Shown here piece after piece: positions 57,624-64,000 of a stretch of DNA of 64,000 nt; position 1 is the stretch's first letter, and each line of letters begins with the position of its first letter. The stretch is taken from assembly GCA_963678445.1 (NCBI GenBank), contig OY782877.1, forward strand, positions 4,092,001-4,156,000, written 5' to 3'. The stretch is from G963678445 sp963678445. GTDB lineage: Bacteria; Hydrogenedentota; Hydrogenedentia; Hydrogenedentales; G963678445. Position numbers and translations under genes: made by a program. Below the pieces are notes generated by a model. That model made no database searches. It was not told the origin of the DNA and was given only the letters and a program-made list of their open reading frames with translations.

Positions 57624-58472
57624 TTAGGCACGGTAGCGTAGTTGGCTGCGCAGTAGATAGGGCAGGCGCAGCAGAGAGGGGGGGAGGAGACGCAGCAGGC
57701 ATACAAGTAGTGTTAACGGACGCATCAGGATGCGTTTTGGGAGAGGGTAAAGCTCTAAGGCGGCGTGTTTGTTGCGCCAATCGCTCTGGAAGATAGCAAG
57801 ACCGTTACGGCGCTGAAGAAATTGGGAGGTGATGCGGAATTTTACCAGGCATTCGGGTTGGTTTTGTAAAGTGTAGCCATGGCGCAGCAAGGTGATCCAC
57901 AGGGCATAATCTTCACCATAGCGCAATTCCTCCGCATAGGGATGCTGTTGCAGGATTTCGCTACGCGCCATAACGGTAGAGTTGGCGATAGGGTTGAAAA
58001 GGCTGATACAACGACGCAATGCTTGGGGGGAGCAAGGTGTTTCGCGTTTGCCGATTGCCTTGCCTGATGCATCGATAAGGGTGTAATGGCTACCAACGAG
58101 ATCGGCGTGTTCTTTTTCCAGATAGCTTTTTTGCCGTGTGATTCGTTCAGGAAGAGCAACATCATCAGCATCCAGAATCGCAATATAGGCGCCCTGTGCC
58201 TGTGCGATGGCATGGTTGCGTGTACAGGCGGGACCACGGTTTTCATCTAACGGGAGTAGGCGTATACGGGGATCTGCGTCTGCCTGCTGTTGCAGGTAGG
58301 TTTGGGTTTCGACCTTGAGGGGACCATCAGCGACAACAAGGATTTCCAGGTTGGTATACGACTGCTTTCGGATACTTTCCAGCGATTCTTGCAGAAAATT
58401 CAGCTGATCCCCTTTCCATGTGGCAAGGATAACGCTGACGAGTATAGTTTCTGTCCTTTGTATAATTTCCAC
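57624..58472 (-). CDS. family 2 glycosyltransferase
   Basis: 282 residues. GT-A fold: SVILATWKGDQLNFLQESLE near the start, ILVVADGP near 43, the DXD-type AILDADDVALPER near 95, and GEDYALWITLLRHGY near 185. The C-terminal 60 residues are hydrophobic and basic (LLVCLLRLLPPSLLRLPYLL), a membrane-associated end. It adds a sugar to a surface glycan; donor and acceptor are unknown. GTG start at 58472 with no clear ribosome site. It is divergent from a second GT2 gene. Confidence 0.92.
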   Translation of the reverse strand: MEIIQRTETILVSVILATWKGDQLNFLQESLESIRKQSYTNLEILVVADGPLKVETQTYLQQQADADPRIRLLPLDENRGPACTRNHAIAQAQGAYIAILDADDVALPERITRQKSYLEKEHADLVGSHYTLIDASGKAIGKRETPCSPQALRRCISLFNPIANSTVMARSEILQQHPYAEELRYGEDYALWITLLRHGYTLQNQPECLVKFRITSQFLQRRNGLAIFQSDWRNKHAALELYPLPKRILMRPLTLLVCLLRLLPPSLLRLPYLLRSQLRYRA

Positions 58473-58580
58473 GAAAAGAGGTCCATTTTATGTTGCCTGG
58501 GTAAAACGGTATCATATCATCTGCCTATTCTAGCACCCTTGGGGGAATAAGCTGTAGTGGCGTTAAATAAGAGGAGAAGC

Positions 58581-59462
58581 GTGGTTTTGGATGCGGAGTT
58601 TCAGCTCAGTGTAATTGTCGCGACCTACAATCGCGGTGCGTTGCTGCGGGAAAATATTGAGGCGGTGCTGGCGCAGGATGTGGATGATTTTGAGATTATC
58701 TATGTGGATGATGGTTCTACCGATGATACCTGGGCAATTTTGCGTGACTATGCCGTGCAATACCCGAATCGTTTTCGTGTATTGCGTAAACCGAATGGGG
58801 GGCAGGGACTGGCGCGTAATCTGGGAGCGCGTGAAGCGCGGGGCGCACTGTTGCTCTTTACCGATGATGATACGATTCCACCGGCGGATTGGGTGCGCAG
58901 GATGCGGACCGCTTTTGAAGGCGTGAAAGCCGATGCATTGAGTGGTGGTTTTGCACCTGTATCGATGTCGTCGTCCCTCGCACGTTACATGTACTATCGA
59001 GAACACATGCTTTTTGGCGACACGCCAAAGTATGTGCGCGCGGCTCCGATGATGAATTTTTTATTGCCTGCGAAACTTTTCTGGGAAGTGGGCGGGTTTA
59101 TCGCCGAACCTATTGAGGATTGGGTGCTGTGCCGGGAGCTTCGAGCACGAAAAAGAAAAATTTATTACGATCCGCGAATAAAGGTGCGCCATCATTACCA
59201 GTGTGATCGTGCGCAGGCGTGCCGACGGGTGCGCACGCCTGCTATTCGGGGTATATACGATCAATTGGATCGGGGCGGTAGCGGGATAGCATACATGCTC
59301 TATTCGCTGGCAAATTTCCTGAGCAGTCCGCTATGGTCCTTATGGCGTTTCCCATTGGACTTGTATGGCGTATCGCTACAGATGGAAGCCCTCTTTTTCA
59401 GGGCGCGTCTCCAAGCCTATATTGCAGCATTGTTGCAAGTGCGGCTCTCCACTCCACATTGA
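58581..59462 (+). CDS. family 2 glycosyltransferase
   Basis: 293 residues from GTG 58581, chosen because GAGGAG lies a few bases upstream; GTG 58557 would add eight residues. GT-A motifs: LSVIVATYNRGALLRENIEA, IIYVDDGSTDDTW, NGGQGLARNLGAREARG, LFTDDDTIPPADWV (the DXD metal site), and a late EDWVLCRELRARKRKIYYDP. The C-terminal part is hydrophobic (YMLYSLANFLSSPLWSLW). Probably cell-surface glycan synthesis; the substrate is unknown. It is divergent from the 57624 glycosyltransferase and convergent with the GH3 lipoprotein four bases away. Confidence 0.93.
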   Translation: MVLDAEFQLSVIVATYNRGALLRENIEAVLAQDVDDFEIIYVDDGSTDDTWAILRDYAVQYPNRFRVLRKPNGGQGLARNLGAREARGALLLFTDDDTIPPADWVRRMRTAFEGVKADALSGGFAPVSMSSSLARYMYYREHMLFGDTPKYVRAAPMMNFLLPAKLFWEVGGFIAEPIEDWVLCRELRARKRKIYYDPRIKVRHHYQCDRAQACRRVRTPAIRGIYDQLDRGGSGIAYMLYSLANFLSSPLWSLWRFPLDLYGVSLQMEALFFRARLQAYIAALLQVRLSTPH

Positions 59463-59466
59463 ATGC

Positions 59467-60582
59467 CTAAAAGCGGTTCAGCCTGCTTTTGAGTTGCATG
59501 ATGCGTTGATAGGAAGCATCAATGCGTTCTTCGGAAATCCTGCCATCCTGTACCATCTCCAGCAACAATTCACAGACAGTTGCGCCGATGTTTTCATCAT
59601 AGCCGTCTACCCCGCGTCCATTATTGGAGAAAACGAGAATGTCCACCCCGGCATTGACCGCCTTTTCAATAGCCGTTTCAAGACTGTAATGGTCCACAAT
59701 AGCGCCCATTTGCATATCGTCGGAAATGACAACGCCGTCGTAAGCGAGTTGTTCACGCAGGATACCGGTCAGGATACTTTGGGATAGGGTAGCGGGATAT
59801 TCCGGGTCCAGGTTTCGGTTAAAAACATGCGCTGTCATGATAAGGTCGACCTTATCCGCCGCAATCAAATCCGCATAGGGCTGCAGCTCCTGCTCGCTCC
59901 AGGTCTCCGTTACATCCACCAGCCCCAGATGTGAATCGGCAGTAGCACTGCCATGGCCAGGGAAATGCTTCAACGTACACAAACGGTCACGGCGGTGGTG
60001 TTCCTCAATAACGGCGGAAGCGTGCATATAGACCTTTTCTGGATCTGCAGAGAAACTGCGCTCATAATGCCCAATAGCAGGACTGTCGGGGTTGATGTTG
60101 AGGTCAACAACGGGGGCAAAGTTGAGGTTGATACGCATTTCTTCCAACAACTTCGCCGTTTGAGTTGCCCAGGCGGCAGTGACAGCAGTATCGTCCACCT
60201 CGCCCAAGTACTGTGCAGAGACTGTGGGGGGGAAGCCGTAGCGTCGCTTGAGACGACTGACCTTTCCCCCTTCTTCATCGATACCGATGAGCAGGGGGGT
60301 AGGGCTTAGTTCTTGCAAGACGGTATTGAGCGCCTGGAGTTGTTCCGGGGATTCAATATTGCGTGGCCGGGTGGCGGTTGGCGAATCATATTCGTACAAG
60401 ACCACGCCGCCGATATGGTATCGCCGAATCTGCTGGGATACCGGACTGTAGGGAGTGAGAGAGGTGCCACGAAATCCTATCATGATCATCTGACCGATCT
60501 TCATTTTCAGCGTGGGCGTGCACGGCTCGCAGCCATGCAACAAAAGTCCACCACAGCAACATAGAAGCATATAAAACCTCAT
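59467..60582 (-). CDS. GH3 beta-N-acetylhexosaminidase lipoprotein (NagZ-like)
   Basis: 371 residues. The N-terminus is a lipoprotein signal with lipobox LLLHGC (Cys18), unusual for the normally cytoplasmic NagZ. Motifs: IGQMIMIGFRG, PLLIGIDEEGGKVSRL, NLNFAPVVDLNINPDSPAIG, CTLKHFPGHGSATADSH (catalytic His) and VVISDDMQMGAI (nucleophile Asp). It would cleave N-acetylglucosamine from muropeptides or other glycans outside the cytoplasm. GGAGG precedes the ATG. A type A repeat lies just upstream. Confidence 0.95.
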   Translation of the reverse strand: MRFYMLLCCCGGLLLHGCEPCTPTLKMKIGQMIMIGFRGTSLTPYSPVSQQIRRYHIGGVVLYEYDSPTATRPRNIESPEQLQALNTVLQELSPTPLLIGIDEEGGKVSRLKRRYGFPPTVSAQYLGEVDDTAVTAAWATQTAKLLEEMRINLNFAPVVDLNINPDSPAIGHYERSFSADPEKVYMHASAVIEEHHRRDRLCTLKHFPGHGSATADSHLGLVDVTETWSEQELQPYADLIAADKVDLIMTAHVFNRNLDPEYPATLSQSILTGILREQLAYDGVVISDDMQMGAIVDHYSLETAIEKAVNAGVDILVFSNNGRGVDGYDENIGATVCELLLEMVQDGRISEERIDASYQRIMQLKSRLNRF

Positions 60583-60639
60583 GTTTTTCCTCCTTTTTAA
60601 ACGGAGTTTTTAAAATGTTTAACGATAAAATTCTAAGAG

Positions 60640-60725
60640 TTGTCCTAAAAACGAACTTCTACGTCGGTCACGCACTGTCAGGACCATACCTCTTGCTTGC
60701 GGTCGCTGGAGCGCTTAGCTTAGGA
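60640..60725 (+). repeat. mosaic intergenic repeat, type A, diverged 5' part
   Basis: CTGTCAGGACCATACCTCTT, GCTTGCGGTCGCTGG and AGCGCTTAGCTTAG; related to the 3' half of the type A unit. It ends at the ruvC stop codon (60720). Confidence 0.6.
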
Positions 60726-61211
60726 GTGAAAACGATCCTGCACGATGCCGGTATGAATCTGGCAAATGGCCATACCCAAGGCGTCGGCGGCGTCGTCGGG
60801 TCGGGGAATTTTATCAAGGTTAAGCAGAATTTTGATCATTTCCTGCACTTGTTTTTTGTCGGCTTTTCCATAACCGGTTACAGCGGTTTTAGCCTCGGTG
60901 GGACTGAATTCGCCGATGGGTTTGTCGGCATTGACGGCGGCCAGTGCAAGCACGCCGCGCGCCTGAGCCACGGCGATGCCGGTGGTGATGTTTTGTTTGA
61001 AGTAGAGGCGCTCAATGGCGATCGCGTCGGGCTGAAAGACTTCGAGGAGGCGGGTAGCCTCCTCGAAGATAGTTTTCAGGCGTTGTGCAAAATGCGTGTG
61101 CGCAGGGGTGTCAATCGTACCATGCGCCACATGGTGCAACCGGCTTCCATGACCTTCCACGACACCATATCCTGTAGTGGCGGTGCCGGGATCGAAACCG
61201 ATGACCCGCAT
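60720..61211 (-). CDS. ruvC: Holliday junction resolvase RuvC
   Basis: 163 residues. It cuts Holliday junctions with RuvAB. Motifs: VIGFDPGTATTGYGV (Asp7), AIAIERLYFKQNITTG near 64 and a C-terminal PDDAADALGMAICQ with the remaining acids. ATG 61211 overlaps the stop of the YebC-family gene (TAATG), so the two are coupled; yebC-ruvC is a well-known pair. ruvA and ruvB are not in this window. Confidence 0.97.
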   Translation of the reverse strand: MRVIGFDPGTATTGYGVVEGHGSRLHHVAHGTIDTPAHTHFAQRLKTIFEEATRLLEVFQPDAIAIERLYFKQNITTGIAVAQARGVLALAAVNADKPIGEFSPTEAKTAVTGYGKADKKQVQEMIKILLNLDKIPRPDDAADALGMAICQIHTGIVQDRFHS

Positions 61212-61963
61212 TAGTCCGCCATGACTTCCGCCATGGCCTCGTCGGTGATTTCGATGTTGGAATAGACGTCCTGTACATCGTCATTATCTTCCAATGCTTC
61301 CATCAGACGTAGTACACTTGCCAGTGTTTTGCCATCGATTTCCATGGTGGTTTTAGGCAGCATCACCAGCTTGGGCTCTTTCGCTTCCAGCCCCATTTCT
61401 TCCAAGGCTTGTACGACGGTATGCAATTCGGTGGGCAGGGTAATCAATTCATACATGTCGCCTTCGGTATCGACATCTTCCGCACCTGCTTCCACCGCTT
61501 TTTCGAATATGTCGTCTTCTGACATCTCGCCTTTTTCAACAGCGATGCGGCCCTTTTGTTCAAAGTTCCACGTTACAGCGCCGTTTTCTGCCATGCTACC
61601 GCCCGCTTTGTTAACCAGGTGACGGATTTCAGCCACGATGCGGTTTTTGTTATCGGTCAGCACGTCGACGATGAGTGCAACGCCACTGGGACCGTAGCAT
61701 TCATAGCGTACTTCATCATAGGTAACGCCGGGAATTTCGCCGGTACCTTTTTTGATGGCGCGTTCGACGTTATCTTTAGGCATGTTAGCTGCACGGCAGG
61801 CCGCCAAAACGGTGCGCAAGCGTGCATTGGCTTCCGGGTCGCCTCCGCCCATACGTGCGGCCACAGCAACTTCCTTGGCCAGTTTCGAAAAGATCTTGCC
61901 GCGTTTGGCGTCAAGTGCGCCTTTTTTGCGTTTGATGGTACTCCATTTGGAATGACCGGACAT
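61211..61963 (-). CDS. yebC: YebC/PmpR family DNA-binding regulator / translation factor
   Basis: 250 residues, the family length. It starts MSGHSKWSTIKRKKGALDAK, then GKIFSKLAKEVAVAARMGGG, MPKDNVERAIKKGTGE, YECYGPSGVALIVDVLTDN, and ends with QDVYSNIEITDEAM. Family members bind DNA or act on ribosomes at polyproline; which applies is not shown. GGAG lies 11 bases before the ATG. Coupled to ruvC downstream. Confidence 0.97.
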   Translation of the reverse strand: MSGHSKWSTIKRKKGALDAKRGKIFSKLAKEVAVAARMGGGDPEANARLRTVLAACRAANMPKDNVERAIKKGTGEIPGVTYDEVRYECYGPSGVALIVDVLTDNKNRIVAEIRHLVNKAGGSMAENGAVTWNFEQKGRIAVEKGEMSEDDIFEKAVEAGAEDVDTEGDMYELITLPTELHTVVQALEEMGLEAKEPKLVMLPKTTMEIDGKTLASVLRLMEALEDNDDVQDVYSNIEITDEAMAEVMAD

Positions 61964-62085
61964 AAATTATAGTCTCCGTAGGTATGGCGCCAATGCATAT
62001 GCTGTGAGGCGACCGGTCCATTGAACGATTGTTACTCAAGGGTAGACGCATTTTGAGGATGCATTTACGTATCTTGCTTATTCCA

Positions 62086-62130
62086 GGTTTCGCAAGCAGC
62101 CTGTTTGTGTGACCTGCTGCTTGCGAAACC
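62086..62130 (-). terminator. hairpin downstream of the DUF4838 gene
   Basis: A perfect 15-bp stem GGTTTCGCAAGCAGC with GCTGCTTGCGAAACC and a 15-nt loop, 50 nt past the DUF4838 gene stop; no T-run on the minus strand. Confidence 0.7.
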
Positions 62131-62179
62131 GTGGAATTATAGCAAGGCTATACAATTCGACGCAATTCGCATTTTTCAT

Positions 62180-64000
62180 CTACATCGGTGCTTTTTCCAG
62201 ATAAGCGATATTGTAGCCAATGGTTTTGCTTTCGCCTGCCTGCAAGGTGACGGGCACAGTGTCCATTTCCAGGTTGAGCTGATAACGGTCGGGGGACCAA
62301 TAGATCGACACAAGCGTAAAATCGTCAGGATTGAATCGTTGTACTGCGCCATAGCCTTCCTTGTGATTAAAGATGGCGTATTCACCACCGCTGAAGTCTT
62401 TCAGTTTCTCTTCATCCTGTCCCTCATAGAAATCAAAGTCGCGGTTAGCCTGGGTCCAGGTCGCCCCATGCAGATACACTCCGATTTCCTTTTCATCGTC
62501 GGTCTGGGTGAGGGTATCGTACTCGGGGTGGGTGCACCACTGGAAGGTTTTTTCAGCGTCTGTGTTGTTTTTTATCGTTGTTTCAAAGCGTACGCCATCT
62601 TCCTTGTTTTCGGCAAAGGTAATGGTGCGGGTCATCAGACTTCCATCGGGCAATTCCTTGCTGAGGTAAACGGTATTGCCTTCAAGTTTGCCGGTAAATG
62701 CCCGCGGGTTATTCTCGTCGTAGTTTTCCCTGCCCCATTCTTCCAGACCGCGCTGGCGGAAGAAGGTGCGGTTGCGGCCGAAGAGGAAATTGCGTCCGTT
62801 AGGCTTGTAGATGAGTTCGGCCACACGACCATTCAGTTCGGGGATAACGGTGACCGCCCAGAGATCATTTTCGAGACGTAAGGCCGGCATGCCCGCGGAC
62901 ATCTTTTTGAGGTCATCGACAAATTCGGAAAGAGGACGTGTTTCATTGACAGAGGTCAGCTGATAGCGGTCGAAAAGCGAAAGGTAATGTTCCACCAGTC
63001 CATCGGGCAGGTTTAGCTTGCATACCCCATCTTTGTAGTGGAGATCGCTGTGGGTGGCGATGAGCGCTTTATACGCGCAAATGGAAGCCTTCTCAACCCG
63101 TTTGCGAATTGTATCGCTTTGGGCCGCCTTCATGGCGGCATCGAAGCATTCCATGGTGCGGTTCGCCATGGTGGGCGTGAGTCCTACTTCCGCCGCTGTA
63201 GGGAAGCAGTCGGGATGTACATCCATTTTTTCCGCATTGTCATGCAATTCAGTCAGGTAAGTTAAGATGGGTTCGGCGGCTTCCTTATAATGCAAGTGGC
63301 AAAACTCTTCCACCAACTCCCAACTGTCCAGGCCTGGCGTCCACAAGCAGCGCGACATAACATAGTTGCGCAGATCGCTCATTTCACCCGAAAGGCTGAC
63401 AGCGTTCGCCTGCATGAAGATGCCCTTAGCATGGCTTTCGGTGAAGAAGCGCACATTTTCCCCAATAGCACGCAGGTTGGGGAAGGGGAGGTCGTAATTG
63501 AAAAAGTCCGTGTTGTAATGCCAAATCCAAACGTTATCGGAAATCTCTTTCCAACCGTTCAAATCTTTGCAAAAGCTATGGTTTTTTTCGCATTTAGGGT
63601 CGTTGACGGGATGCACTGTGCAGCATTCAATACTGCAAAGCTGGATTTGTACATTGTCGCGGGGACGGAGATGTTTCGGCGGTTTGCGGGTATATTGATA
63701 GGCCAATGTGCCAATCATAACATCGGGGTGTTTTTCTGCGACCCGTTCCGCCACGGTGTTGACGAGGGTAAGATGGGCGCCCATGCCCGATTCTTCACGG
63801 TCATTGATGGCCTGGCATCGGGGGCACTGGCAATAATCTTCATTGTCATTTTGGCTGACGGCGATGTTCTTTGTTTCCGGATGTTCTGCAAGTCGATCAA
63901 GGACGGCCTGGGTGACAATGTCAACCACTTCAGGGTCGGTGGGGCAGATCTGCGGTCCGCCATAGCCTGAGGTAACGCGACGGCCATCGTGCAAGGCAAA
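62180..64000 (-). CDS. DUF4838 domain protein (5' partial)
   Basis: The frame continues off the right edge; about 606 residues of the C-terminal part are visible. The first 60 residues match DUF4838 (PF16126): SGYGGPQICPTDPEVVD, then AVSQNDNEDYCQCPRC with a Cys cluster and MGAHLTLVNTVAERV. The middle (IWHYNTDFFNYDLPFPNLR, MQANAVSLSGEMSDLRNYV) continues a barrel-like domain related to sugar-active enzymes. The C-terminal 220 residues form a beta domain (LNGRVAELIYKPNGRNFLFG). It is probably a secreted glycosidase-like protein; the signal peptide lies beyond the window. Confidence 0.88.
   Translation of the reverse strand, partial: FALHDGRRVTSGYGGPQICPTDPEVVDIVTQAVLDRLAEHPETKNIAVSQNDNEDYCQCPRCQAINDREESGMGAHLTLVNTVAERVAEKHPDVMIGTLAYQYTRKPPKHLRPRDNVQIQLCSIECCTVHPVNDPKCEKNHSFCKDLNGWKEISDNVWIWHYNTDFFNYDLPFPNLRAIGENVRFFTESHAKGIFMQANAVSLSGEMSDLRNYVMSRCLWTPGLDSWELVEEFCHLHYKEAAEPILTYLTELHDNAEKMDVHPDCFPTAAEVGLTPTMANRTMECFDAAMKAAQSDTIRKRVEKASICAYKALIATHSDLHYKDGVCKLNLPDGLVEHYLSLFDRYQLTSVNETRPLSEFVDDLKKMSAGMPALRLENDLWAVTVIPELNGRVAELIYKPNGRNFLFGRNRTFFRQRGLEEWGRENYDENNPRAFTGKLEGNTVYLSKELPDGSLMTRTITFAENKEDGVRFETTIKNNTDAEKTFQWCTHPEYDTLTQTDDEKEIGVYLHGATWTQANRDFDFYEGQDEEKLKDFSGGEYAIFNHKEGYGAVQRFNPDDFTLVSIYWSPDRYQLNLEMDTVPVTLQAGESKTIGYNIAYLEKAPM

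Noticed and set aside
57624..57800. Plus-strand frame near the riboswitch
   Set aside because: Antisense to the C-terminal part of the glycosyltransferase, and without a ribosome site.

Overview
The window is bacterial. It most resembles a member of the Candidatus Hydrogenedentes (Hydrogenedentota), or a close relative in the Planctomycetes/Lentisphaerae-like group. The clues are a DUF1559-type prepilin with its C-terminal H-X9-DG signature (21834-22829), a secreted GLUG-repeat protein ending in two copies of a cysteine-containing SELLR-IQ-F calcium-binding-like motif that I associate with Hydrogenedentes (23276-24628), a Bacteroidetes/planctomycete-style ketol-acid reductoisomerase, and several secreted sugar-active proteins. 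The assignment is inference from family resemblance. No rRNA or tRNA gene was recognised.

Layout. 1-4.6 kb: an anchored surface protein (5' end cut by the window), three tandem phage-tail-collar proteins, a GNAT acetyltransferase, a small DUF6916-like protein and a Tat-exported protein. 4.8-9.4 kb: one very large STAND NTPase with an N-terminal PD-(D/E)XK nuclease, an Avs-like anti-phage sensor. 9.8-22.8 kb: a large lipoprotein, an ABC-F ATPase, a FetA/FetB-type transporter, a response regulator with a degenerate GGDEF domain, dtd, a membrane M28-like protein, phosphomannomutase and the prepilin. 23-31.7 kb: the GLUG protein, an aromatic/aspartate aminotransferase, hemolysin III, a PP2C phosphatase, ilvC with a 99-bp tandem repeat at its stop codon, and a BNR-4 protein. 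31.8-33 kb: a small cluster of unknown, possibly phage-derived genes. 33-37 kb: an ECF sigma factor with a fused anti-sigma/VWA protein, then a methyltransferase with a structured leader. 37.1-38.2 kb: a long intergenic stretch holding a candidate structured RNA. 38.2-46 kb: pyrF-pyrE, a GH4 glycosidase, a HEAT protein overlapping acyP, a methyltransferase, a coiled-coil protein and pilT.

46-48 kb is the most striking locus. It is a complete retron: an NDT-like effector of the Ec86 (Eco1) type, an msr-msd RNA bounded by a perfect 14-bp inverted repeat, and a retron reverse transcriptase. 48.5-57.5 kb: an alpha-galactosidase-like protein, a SprA-like metalloprotease, a PHP phosphoesterase and a riboflavin operon (ribD-ribE-smORF-ribBA-DUF2007-ribH-nusB) controlled by an FMN riboswitch. 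57.6-64 kb: two family 2 glycosyltransferases, a GH3 N-acetylglucosaminidase lipoprotein, ruvC, a YebC-family protein and a truncated DUF4838 protein.

A mosaic family of intergenic repeats, about 100 bp long with a GTGGTC-GCTG-GACCAC hairpin at one end, is scattered through the whole window. It usually lies at the 3' end of genes. A second variant keeps the same 3' half but has a different 5' half containing a long TTTCTTT/AAAGAAA hairpin. Many convergent genes are separated by strong bidirectional hairpin terminators.
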